Positions 7,017 through 12,813 of a stretch of 13,320 bases of DNA are shown here, piece by piece. The notes beneath the pieces were generated by a model, which saw only the letters and a program-made list of their open reading frames with translations, was not told the origin of the DNA and made no database searches. Within the stretch, counting starts at the first letter, position 1. The number at the start of each line of letters is the position of its first letter. The position numbers were made by a program, and so were the translations under genes. The stretch covers positions 1-13,320 of the forward strand of contig JALHUG010000162.1 in assembly GCA_022866185.1 (NCBI GenBank), written 5' to 3'. The stretch comes from Dehalococcoidia bacterium. GTDB taxonomy: Bacteria > Chloroflexota > Dehalococcoidia > SM23-28-2.

Positions 7017-7041
7017 ATTCTGTGGCGTTGGCCGAAGTCAA
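7012..7041 (-). promoter_or_regulatory. sigma-70-type promoter of the marR-RND operon
   Basis: Read on the minus strand, TTGACT (7041-7036) and TATACT (7017-7012) are separated by 18 bases. Each hexamer has one mismatch to consensus. The predicted transcription start near 7005 falls inside the palindrome, leaving a leader of roughly 30 bases before the marR ATG. Confidence 0.8.
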
Positions 7042-7094
7042 GCGTGCCAGGGCCTGATTTCCACTGCTGGAGAACGCTTTAGGCGGGGGTAGGA

Positions 7095-7127
7095 AAGGAG
7101 GGCTGCCACGCTTTGACAACCCTCCTT
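7095..7127 (-). terminator. long hairpin between the zinc-ribbon gene and the marR promoter
   Basis: A 14-bp stem pairs 7095-7108 with 7114-7127 around a 5-base loop (CGCTT). The outer 8 bp (AAGGAGGG with CCCTCCTT) are perfect, and the inner 6 bp include two G-U pairs when read on the minus strand. It lies 37 bases past the stop of the minus-strand zinc-ribbon gene. The T-tract is poor on both strands, so termination is plausible but not certain. A smaller GC hairpin (CCCGCC/GGCGGG, about 7142-7157) lies between the two. Confidence 0.6.
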
Positions 7128-7164
7128 GTGAGTGCGGCGTGCCCGCCGATGGGCGGGTTTGGGT

Positions 7165-7371
7165 CTACAGTCGCAGCTTGCCGTGAGATGGCTGCCGTCG
7201 ACGCTGACGGTGAGGTGCCCCTTCCTCGGCTTGAAGCTCTTCGACAGCCATGGCGCCAAACTCATGGACGTAGCCGCAGCAAAGGCAAGAACTGTACGAA
7301 CCGTACCAGTCCTCTTCCCTGATCATGGAGCCACGGCAGCGGGGACAAACTCTGGGCGGAGCCGCTTGCAT
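7165..7371 (-). CDS. small zinc-ribbon protein (68 aa) behind a c-di-AMP riboswitch
   Basis: The start ATG at 7371 gives a product with C9-x2-C12 and C29-x-C31-C32-G, with a D-W-Y-G-S-Y stretch between the pairs. This is a single zinc ribbon, with C9, C12, C29 and C32 the likely ligands. The tail is Glu-rich, then strongly basic (H-R-Q-R-R-R-Q). The function is unknown; similar small ribbons are often nucleic-acid-binding or regulatory, which is inference. An AAGGGGG ribosome-binding site lies about 12 bases upstream, slightly far. The open frame extends to a TTG inside the upstream terminator, which is an unlikely start. It is the first and only evident gene after the c-di-AMP riboswitch and its terminator, and a strong hairpin follows its stop, so it appears to be a single-gene unit controlled by c-di-AMP. 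Confidence 0.7.
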   Translation of the reverse strand: MQAAPPRVCPRCRGSMIREEDWYGSYSSCLCCGYVHEFGAMAVEELQAEEGAPHRQRRRQPSHGKLRL

Positions 7372-7451
7372 CGCTGATTCGAACCCCCTTCCCTTGGCCG
7401 GATCGCCCAGAGGCTCGTTCCTGCCTGGCCAAGCAGGGCCTCGGGCGACAC

Positions 7452-7488
7452 AAAAAGGCCTTTTGCCAGTAACCGCCGGCAAGGCCTT
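7452..7488 (-). terminator. riboswitch expression-platform terminator
   Basis: On the minus strand, AAGGCCTTGCC (7488-7478) pairs with GGCAAAAGGCCTT (7467-7455), leaving two bulged bases and a 10-base loop. The stem runs into TTTTT (7456-7452). It begins 4 bases after the last paired base of the aptamer, which is the standard placement for a transcription-attenuating riboswitch. Confidence 0.85.
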
Positions 7489-7492
7489 CCAT

Positions 7493-7609
7493 GCGCCTCC
7501 GAGGTTAGTTGACGGATTCGGGTTGAAAGGCTAACCCTACCCTCGCTGAAGCGAGAGATTCACCCCTGAGTTTTTGGGTCCCCCGTGTCGCCTGCGGCGA
7601 CTTCGGCGC
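7493..7609 (-). ncRNA. cyclic di-AMP riboswitch (ydaO/yuaA type)
   Basis: On the minus strand the aptamer opens with GCGCCGAAG (7609-7601) and closes with CTAACCTCGGAGGC (7508-7495) and GCGC, giving a P1 stem of GCGCC with GGCGC (7609-7605 with 7497-7493). The conserved core boxes appear in order: GGGGGACCCA (7584-7575), AGGGGTGAAT (7567-7558), a CTCGCT/AGCGAG hairpin (7555-7542), then CAACCCGAATCCGTCAACT before the closing box. A GTCGCC/GGCGAC hairpin (7601-7587) lies in the variable arm. These match the ydaO/yuaA consensus as I know it, a class that binds c-di-AMP and usually turns expression off. A promoter lies just upstream and an intrinsic terminator just downstream. The usual targets are cell-wall hydrolases or K+/osmolyte transporters; here the target is a small zinc-ribbon gene. 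Confidence 0.93.
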
Positions 7610-7633
7610 GGGCGATCGTGACTTCAATCACAT

Positions 7634-7660
7634 ATTATAGCAATAACGAAAACCTGTCAA
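7634..7660 (-). promoter_or_regulatory. strong sigma-70-type promoter of the riboswitch leader
   Basis: On the minus strand, a perfect TTGACA (7660-7655) is followed after 15 bases by a perfect TATAAT (7639-7634) with an extended TG element. An alternative -10, TAATAT, gives 17-base spacing. The start would fall near 7627, just ahead of the aptamer. This is the most AT-rich patch of the area. Confidence 0.85.
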
Positions 7661-7695
7661 GAAGTGTGTGCGCAAGGGTTTGTTGCCGGCCTTTG

Positions 7696-7743
7696 CCCGC
7701 CTATGGCCTGACCCTTGACTGAGCGAAAGGCGGGTGATACCTT
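7696..7743 (+). promoter_or_regulatory. possible promoter and inverted repeat upstream of the ABC importer operon
   Basis: TTGACT (7715-7720) is followed after 17 bases by TACCTT (7738-7743) with an upstream TG. The -35 is good and the -10 weak. The -35 lies between the arms of an inverted repeat, CCCGCCT (7696-7702) and AGGCGGG (7728-7734), which could be an operator. It is back to back with the riboswitch promoter. The rest of 7661-7803 shows nothing else clear. Confidence 0.4.
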
Positions 7744-7803
7744 CACTGCGCCGATAATATGTTAGCAGGAGTTGCTCCCAGGCGCTAGAGAGCCGAGCCA
7801 GTC

Positions 7804-8763
7804 GTGCAGCAGTACATTGTGCGTCGCGCCTTTCTTAACGTCCTGGTGATCTTCATGGTCATTACCCTGGTCTTCCTTGCCCTGCGGGTGACGCCAGGCG
7901 ATTTCGTTCTGCAACAGGCGGCGTCTCAGATCCCGGGCCATTCGCTGCAAGAGGCGAAAGACATCCGCCGCCACGATCTGGGCCTGGACAAGCCTGTGCT
8001 CAAGCAGTACTGGGAGTTCATGAGCGGCCTCTTTCAGGGCGATCTGGGAGACTCCTTCGTCAGCAGGCAACCGGTCATGCTGGAGATGAAGGACCGATTG
8101 GCCACCTCCATCGAGCTGGCGATCCTCCAGATCATAGTAGCAGTAGCGGTAGCTGTGCCCATAGGCATTATCTCGGCCATCCGTCAGGACACCTGGCTGG
8201 ACTACATTCTGCGCTTGTTCGCCATCTTCTGGCTGGCCGTACCATCCTTCTTTGTGGGCGTATTGCTCCTCTACTCTCTAGCCCGCTGGGCTCACTGGAG
8301 TCCGCCCATCACCAACTACAAAGGCTTCTTTGAGGACCCCCTTGTGAACATGCAGGCCATGTTTCTCCCAGCCCTAGCGGGGGGCCTGGCCATCGGTGCT
8401 ATTATCATGCGGTTCTTGCGATCGCAGATGCTGGAGGTGCTCCGTCAGGACTACGTACGTACCGCTTGGGCAAAGGGGCTGCGGGAGCGAGTGGTAGTTC
8501 TAAGGCATGCCCTCAAGAATGCTCTTATTCCTGTTCTTACTGTTATCTCCCTCCTCCTTGCCACCGTCGTCAGCAGCAACGTGGTCCTGGAGAGCCTCTT
8601 TCAGTTGCCGGGCATTGGCTTCTACGTTGTCAATGCCATTCAGCAGTACGACTATCCGGTAGTCCAGGGGGTAGTGCTTGTAGTGGCCGCAGGTCTGGTG
8701 TTTGTCAACCTGCTGGTGGACATGGCCTACGCCTGGCTGGACCCCCGGATTCGCTACGCTTAG
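7804..8763 (+). CDS. ABC transporter permease, DppB/OppB type
   Basis: A 319-residue integral membrane subunit of the peptide/opine/nickel uptake family. The N-terminus M-Q-Q-Y-I-V-R-R followed by TM1 (about 9-28), then V-T-P-G-D (29-33), is the classic DppB opening and supports the GTG start, even though its ribosome-binding site is weak. A periplasmic segment (30-98) precedes the BPD_transp_1 core, with membrane spans at about 100-125, 135-160, 185-203, 240-262 and 285-310. The cytoplasmic EAA loop that docks on the ATPase is visible at about 216-245 (D-Y-V-R-T-A-W-A-K-G-L). The end W-L-D-P-R-I-R is typical. It is the first gene of an operon with the second permease (24-base gap) and the binding protein. 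The substrate is not predictable from the permease. Confidence 0.96.
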   Translation: MQQYIVRRAFLNVLVIFMVITLVFLALRVTPGDFVLQQAASQIPGHSLQEAKDIRRHDLGLDKPVLKQYWEFMSGLFQGDLGDSFVSRQPVMLEMKDRLATSIELAILQIIVAVAVAVPIGIISAIRQDTWLDYILRLFAIFWLAVPSFFVGVLLLYSLARWAHWSPPITNYKGFFEDPLVNMQAMFLPALAGGLAIGAIIMRFLRSQMLEVLRQDYVRTAWAKGLRERVVVLRHALKNALIPVLTVISLLLATVVSSNVVLESLFQLPGIGFYVVNAIQQYDYPVVQGVVLVVAAGLVFVNLLVDMAYAWLDPRIRYA

Positions 8764-8787
8764 TGGCCTGCTGGAAGGAGGCGTCCC

Positions 8788-9747
8788 GTGCTGGCGGGAC
8801 AAGAAAGGGCCGGGGTGGAGGTCCTCGCCGCGGCGGAAGAGCTTGCTCTGCCGCGGCAGCCGGGCTGGCTGTTCCTTGTTGGTCGCTTCATACGGCGCAA
8901 GCCTTTGGGTGCTTTCGGGCTGGCGGTGGTGTTGCTGATGGCAGTGGCCGCCGCTGGCGCGCCCTGGCTCAGCCGCTATGACGCCGAGGAATTCTTTCGG
9001 GTTGCCAACCCCAACTATCTGCCCGGCTCATTGGAGTCGGCGGAGAAGCTGGATAGTCGATCGGGCCCCAGTTGGAGGCACTGGTTTGGCACTGACCAGT
9101 TAAGCCGTGACAACTATGCGCGGGTGGTCTGGGGCGCACGGCGCTCTCTGGGAGTAGGGCTCGGCGCCATGCTCTTCGCCATCATCTTTGGCACAACCAT
9201 CGGCATCGTCTCCGCCTACTACCGCGGCTGGCTCGACATGTTCGTCCAGCGGATCATGGACTCCATTCAGGCCTTTCCGGCCATGTTCATCCTGCTGCTG
9301 CTGGTGAGCCTCACCCAGCTCAATCTGGTTACGCTGAGCCTGGGCTTGGGCTTTGTGGTCATCACCAGCGCGCAGCGCATCGTGCGCAGCGCCGTCCTCT
9401 CGGCCCGGGAGGATCCGCACGTGGAGGCAGCCAGAGCCATCGGCTGCTCCCCCATCCGCCTGATGACAGTGCACATCCTGCCCAACGTGGCGGCGCCGAT
9501 AATTGTCATCTTCTCCATCGGTATTGCCAGCGTCATCCTGGCCGAGGCCGCGCTGGCGTTCCTGGGCCTGGCCCCTATCGAGCCGCCATCCTGGGGCATG
9601 ATGCTGGACGAAGGGCGGCGGTACATGACCAGTCAGCCCTCGACCATGCTGGCTGGCGGTGCGGCGATAACCCTGGCAGTGATGGGCTTCAACCTGGCGG
9701 GGGATGCCCTGCGCGATATCCTCGACCCCCGCATTCGCCTTACCTAG
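8788..9747 (+). CDS. ABC transporter permease, DppC/OppC type
   Basis: A 319-residue second permease that would pair with the DppB-type subunit. The GTG start has a strong GGAGG site 7 bases upstream. An N-terminal cytoplasmic region precedes TM1 (about 41-60). The periplasmic signature H-W-F-G-T-D-Q-L-S-R-D-N-Y at 98-110 is diagnostic of the OppC/DppC branch. Core spans follow from about 122. The EAA loop is at 210-233 (P-H-V-E-A-A-R-A-I-G-C-S) and the F-L-G-L-A-P-I-E-P-P-S-W-G-M-M-L block at 258-273, both characteristic. It ends with L-D-P-R-I-R, as in its partner. The binding-protein gene starts 33 bases downstream. Confidence 0.96.
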   Translation: MLAGQERAGVEVLAAAEELALPRQPGWLFLVGRFIRRKPLGAFGLAVVLLMAVAAAGAPWLSRYDAEEFFRVANPNYLPGSLESAEKLDSRSGPSWRHWFGTDQLSRDNYARVVWGARRSLGVGLGAMLFAIIFGTTIGIVSAYYRGWLDMFVQRIMDSIQAFPAMFILLLLVSLTQLNLVTLSLGLGFVVITSAQRIVRSAVLSAREDPHVEAARAIGCSPIRLMTVHILPNVAAPIIVIFSIGIASVILAEAALAFLGLAPIEPPSWGMMLDEGRRYMTSQPSTMLAGGAAITLAVMGFNLAGDALRDILDPRIRLT

Positions 9748-9780
9748 AGTAGCGTTCGGATAAGGCAAGGAGGTGTGACC

Positions 9781-11556
9781 ATGGCTGAGTCGGATTACTG
9801 GCGGCGCTTCTGGACTCGGCGGCTGTCGCGACGACGAATATTGCGAGCGGCTGCCCTGGGCGGCGCTGGCCTCGCGGCGGCGGCTGTGGTGGGCTGCGGG
9901 GAGAAGGAAAAGGAGGCCACGCCAACGGCCCTCGCCACGCCAACGGCCTACCGCGGCGGCACCCTCCAGCTGCCGGGCTACGAGGCCTTCGTGTCCGACA
10001 CCTTGGACCCCCATCAGACCGAATTCGGGCCGGTCTACAGCTCTCATTCTGCGGTTTTCAGTAAGGTTCTAAGGTACGAAGACATCGAACGGGGGGTCAT
10101 CGTTCCCTACCTGGCCCAGGCAATGCCGGAGATGCCTGACCCGCTCACCTACATCATCCGTCTGAGGCCGGGGGTGCGCTTGCACCAGCCCAGCGCCGTG
10201 CTGGGCCGCTCGCCCACCGCCGAGGAGAAGGCGGTGGGCGGCCGCGAGCTTACGGCGGAGGATGTGAAGTACAGCTTCGAGCGCCAGATGAACGAGGCGA
10301 GCCCTCGGCGAGTCCTCTTCCGCCGCGCCGATCAGTATCAGACCATCGATAGCATAAAGGTGGTGGACCCGCTCACCCTCGAGATCCGCACCAAGCGGCC
10401 CACGGCCCCCTTCATCCACTTCCTGGCTGATAGCAACGCCTTCATCGTGGCCAAGGAGCTGGTGGACGCCAACGACGAGATGAACCGGTCGGCGGCGATG
10501 CTGGGCACCGGCCCCTTCATGTGGGACAAGCTGAGGCCGCTGGTTGAGTCGTCCTTTGTGAGGAACCCCGACTGGTTCGGCTGGGGCGAGCCGGAGCTGA
10601 AAAGGCCCTACGTCGACGGCTACAAGTCCTTTTTCCTCTTCGACGATGTCTCGGTTGAGGCTGCTTTTCGTACCAAAAAGCTGGATGTCGCCTTTCAGGT
10701 GAACAATCCCCAGTGGGTGCTCAACCTTCGCGCGGACGATCCGAGCCTGATCAGCGTCGATATGGGCTTTGCGGCCTGGGTAACGGTTTCCTTCATCGTG
10801 GACCAGCCGCCCTACAATGACATCAGGCTGCGGCGGGCCATCCACCTGGCCACTGACCGTCAGCAGATGCTGGATGCTTTCTGGCAGGGCTACGGCAAGA
10901 TGCAGGGGCCGGTGGGGTGGGTCCTCCCGCAATGGGCGCTGCCGCAGGAGGAGCTGCTCACGAAGCCCGGCTATCGGCTGAGCAAGGAAGAGCGACAGCA
11001 GGACGAGCAGGAGGCTCGGCGGCTGTACGAAGCGGTGGGAAGCCCCGACCTGAAGGTTATCTTCGCGAACCAGCCGCCCTACATCCCTCAGTTCGCTCCC
11101 CAGTATAAGCGACAGTTGGAGCAGGTTCTGGGTGCCAAGGTCGAATACGAGAAATGGACCTACCCCCAGATATCGACGGGGATGGATCAGGGCACTGCTC
11201 CCTTTGTTTTCAGCTATGACAACGGCTGGATCGACCTGGACGACTGGCTCTATCCCTACTTTCACACCAATGGGTCCAAGAACAGCTTTGGCCTGTCGGA
11301 CCCCACGCTGGACGGGATGCTGGAGGCTCAAAGGGAGGAGTTCGACTTCGCGGAGCGACAGCGGCTGGGCTACGAGATCCAGCGCTATCTGCTGGACAAC
11401 ACTCTGGCTCGTCTGGACTTCGTCGCTGCTATCTGGCTATGGGTGGCCTGGCCCTACTACCGCAACTTCCGGCCCACGCCCTTCTTCGGGAACTCCTTCT
11501 TGATGGCCAATGCCTGGCTCGACCAGTCGAATGCCGCTTGGGGGGGCAGGCCGTAG
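9781..11556 (+). CDS. peptide/nickel-type ABC substrate-binding lipoprotein (SBP_bac_5)
   Basis: A 591-residue extracytoplasmic binding protein of the SBP_bac_5 family. The ATG at 9781 was chosen over the GTG at 9775 because AGGAGG (9768-9773) is 7 bases upstream. The N-terminus has a Tat-like S-R-R-R-I-L (16-21), a hydrophobic stretch, and a lipobox V-V-G-C with Cys39, so it is probably a Tat-exported lipoprotein. A charged, Thr/Pro-rich linker with a duplicated A-T-P-T-A motif follows (41-56). Family blocks are visible: L-T-A-E-D-V-K-Y-S-F-E-R (157-168), L-G-T-G-P-F-M-W (241-248) and R-R-A-I-H-L-A-T-D-R (351-360). About 20 extra residues sit before the first block. It would capture a peptide or similar solute for the two upstream permeases. 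No ATPase gene follows, so those subunits must be encoded elsewhere or shared. Confidence 0.95.
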   Translation: MAESDYWRRFWTRRLSRRRILRAAALGGAGLAAAAVVGCGEKEKEATPTALATPTAYRGGTLQLPGYEAFVSDTLDPHQTEFGPVYSSHSAVFSKVLRYEDIERGVIVPYLAQAMPEMPDPLTYIIRLRPGVRLHQPSAVLGRSPTAEEKAVGGRELTAEDVKYSFERQMNEASPRRVLFRRADQYQTIDSIKVVDPLTLEIRTKRPTAPFIHFLADSNAFIVAKELVDANDEMNRSAAMLGTGPFMWDKLRPLVESSFVRNPDWFGWGEPELKRPYVDGYKSFFLFDDVSVEAAFRTKKLDVAFQVNNPQWVLNLRADDPSLISVDMGFAAWVTVSFIVDQPPYNDIRLRRAIHLATDRQQMLDAFWQGYGKMQGPVGWVLPQWALPQEELLTKPGYRLSKEERQQDEQEARRLYEAVGSPDLKVIFANQPPYIPQFAPQYKRQLEQVLGAKVEYEKWTYPQISTGMDQGTAPFVFSYDNGWIDLDDWLYPYFHTNGSKNSFGLSDPTLDGMLEAQREEFDFAERQRLGYEIQRYLLDNTLARLDFVAAIWLWVAWPYYRNFRPTPFFGNSFLMANAWLDQSNAAWGGRP

Positions 11557-11605
11557 GGGGCTGGTTCATGTTTGGTGGGTTCTGGGCTCCTGGGTTCGCA
11601 CACAA

Positions 11606-11666
11606 CCCCAGCCTCAAGGCTGGGGCATGGGGAGGCCGATCAGATGCCCCCGCCTTCAGGCGGGGG
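11606..11666. repeat. two tandem GC-rich hairpins between convergent genes
   Basis: Hairpin A is CCCCAGCC (11606-11613), loop TCAA, GGCTGGGG (11618-11625). Hairpin B is CCCCCGCC (11647-11654), loop TTCA, GGCGGGGG (11659-11666). Both have 8-bp stems and 4-base loops, with 21 bases between. They lie between the ends of the binding-protein gene and the opposing SDR gene, so they may act as bidirectional terminators, although no T-tract follows either. Similar hairpins occur at ends of IS200/IS605-type elements, so a remnant end is an alternative. Confidence 0.6.
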
Positions 11667-11716
11667 TCGAGAATCAAGCCACCAAAGGCGAACCGGCCCC
11701 CGTAGAGGGCTGGTCG

Positions 11717-12505
11717 CTAGAAGACGGCGGTGGTGCTGGCGCCATCCACCTGGATGGTGGCGCCGCTGATGTAGCGAGCCTTCTCGGAGGCCAGGAAGAC
11801 GACGAGGGCGGCGACGTCCGCGGGCTCGCCCAGGAAGCCGGTGGGCGTCCTGCCCTGCTCCTCCTCGAGCACCTCCTGTAAGGAGCGGCCCTCCCTTTGG
11901 GCGCGCGCCTCGAAAATGGAGAGGAGCCGCTGGGTGGCGATGTTGCCCGGGCACACGTTGTTCACAGTGATGCCATCCTTGGCCAGCTCTCGCGATAGGG
12001 TCTTGGCCATGCCCACAACCCCCAGGCGGACGGCGTTGGACAGGATCAGGCGATCGATGGGCTGCTTCACGGCCACCGAGGTGATGTTGATGACCCGCCC
12101 GCCTTGTCGGCGCAGGTGGGGTAGGGCCTCGCGGATGGTGCGCACGGCGCTGAGGAAGTTCTGATCGAGGGCCTTCTGCCACTCTTCCTCGGAGAAGTCA
12201 TCGAAGGTGCCCAAGGGAGGGCCGCCGGCGTTGTTCACCACGATGTCGATGCGGCCGAAGGTCTCCGCCGTTTGGCGCACCAACCGCTGGATGTCGTCGT
12301 AGCTGGACATGTCGCAGAGCAGCGGCAGGACGCGGGCCGCCGTCTGCGAGCGGATCTCCTCGGCGGTGGCCTTGAGGGCCTCCTCGCCGCGGGCGCAGAT
12401 GGCGACATCGCACCCCTCCTGGGCGAGAGCCAGGGCGATGGCCTTGCCGATGCCGCGGCTGGAGCCGCCCACTATCGCTGCCTTTCCCTTTAATCCTAGC
12501 TCCAT
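11717..12505 (-). CDS. short-chain dehydrogenase/reductase-like protein with altered catalytic residues
   Basis: 262 residues, a normal SDR length, with a full Rossmann fold. The nucleotide-binding loop is G-G-S-S-R-G-I-G (13-20) where T-G-x3-G-I-G is usual. The N-N-A-G motif is at 91-94 and a structural Asn is at 116. The catalytic Ser is Ser143, but the positions expected for Tyr and Lys (13 and 17 residues later) are Ser156 and Arg160, in the stretch I-L-S-N-A-V-R. The P-G-N-I-A-T segment (187-192) and the C-terminal S-G-A-T-I-Q-V-D-G match classical SDRs. This fits the β-ketoacyl-reductase-like subgroup known for lacking a perfect tetrad; activity is uncertain. The start has AAGGTGG upstream. 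It is transcribed alone, convergent with the ABC operon. Confidence 0.92.
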   Translation of the reverse strand: MELGLKGKAAIVGGSSRGIGKAIALALAQEGCDVAICARGEEALKATAEEIRSQTAARVLPLLCDMSSYDDIQRLVRQTAETFGRIDIVVNNAGGPPLGTFDDFSEEEWQKALDQNFLSAVRTIREALPHLRRQGGRVINITSVAVKQPIDRLILSNAVRLGVVGMAKTLSRELAKDGITVNNVCPGNIATQRLLSIFEARAQREGRSLQEVLEEEQGRTPTGFLGEPADVAALVVFLASEKARYISGATIQVDGASTTAVF

Positions 12506-12546
12506 CTTCTGCCACCTTGCCTTCTATCGAATGCTGCTCTTCAGGT

Positions 12547-12574
12547 ATGGTATTCGATCTGGCGACAGTGTCAA
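12547..12574 (-). promoter_or_regulatory. promoter of the SDR-like gene
   Basis: On the minus strand, a perfect TTGACA (12574-12569) is followed after 16 bases by TACCAT (12552-12547), which has 4 of 6 matches. The start would lie about 35 bases upstream of the SDR ATG. Confidence 0.6.
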
Positions 12575-12646
12575 ATGGCCATTCGCCTTCTTGACAGGTG
12601 ATGCACGGTCTCTATCCAGATGGGAGATGGGGGTCAGGCGGCCCCT

Positions 12647-12683
12647 GGTCGCCCATCCTGAGCCTGTCGAAGGATGAGCGGCC
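12647..12683. repeat. third REP-like hairpin copy
   Basis: The left arm is 12647-12659 and the right arm AGGATGAGCGGCC (12671-12683), around the inner segment GAGCCTGTCGA (12660-12670). The inner segment is identical to that of the copy at 3252-3284. The left arm has two changes relative to that copy, giving one G-U pair and one mismatch, so this copy is more decayed. It lies between the divergent SDR and RCC1-like genes. A short ACCCGC/GCGGGT hairpin (12697-12711) follows. Confidence 0.8.
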
Positions 12684-12736
12684 ACCCGCCGTAGGCACCC
12701 GCCGCGCGGGTAAGGCAAGGTTGGGAGCCTCTCTAC

Positions 12737-12764
12737 TTGACAAGGTAGTTATTCCGAGTATACT
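12737..12764 (+). promoter_or_regulatory. strong promoter of the RCC1-like repeat gene
   Basis: A perfect TTGACA (12737-12742), a 16-base spacer and TATACT (12759-12764). The start would be near 12771, giving a leader of about 43 bases before the ATG at 12814. Confidence 0.8.
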
Positions 12765-12813
12765 GTTACCGCTCACCTTATGTTTAGGGCTTTTCAGGAG
12801 AGGGGGACTCGTC

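Noticed and set aside
7376..7385. GATTCGAACC, which looks like the T-loop of a tRNA on the minus strand
   Set aside because: The flanking bases do not pair as a T-stem, and no anticodon arm, D-arm or acceptor stem can be built around it. It lies just before the zinc-ribbon start.
7262..7492. 76-codon minus-strand frame starting at 7492 as the riboswitch target
   Set aside because: Its ATG touches the aptamer end and the frame runs through the terminator hairpin; it has no motifs, while the overlapping frame has a clear zinc ribbon.
9775..9780. GTG at 9775 as start of the binding protein
   Set aside because: It would leave only 1 base after AGGAGG; the ATG at 9781 has the normal 7-base spacing.
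10069..11331. 420-codon open frame on the minus strand opposite the binding-protein gene
   Set aside because: The composition is that of an antisense frame and the opposite strand has a clear SBP_bac_5 protein with a good start. The same applies to the 315-codon frame at 9100-10047.
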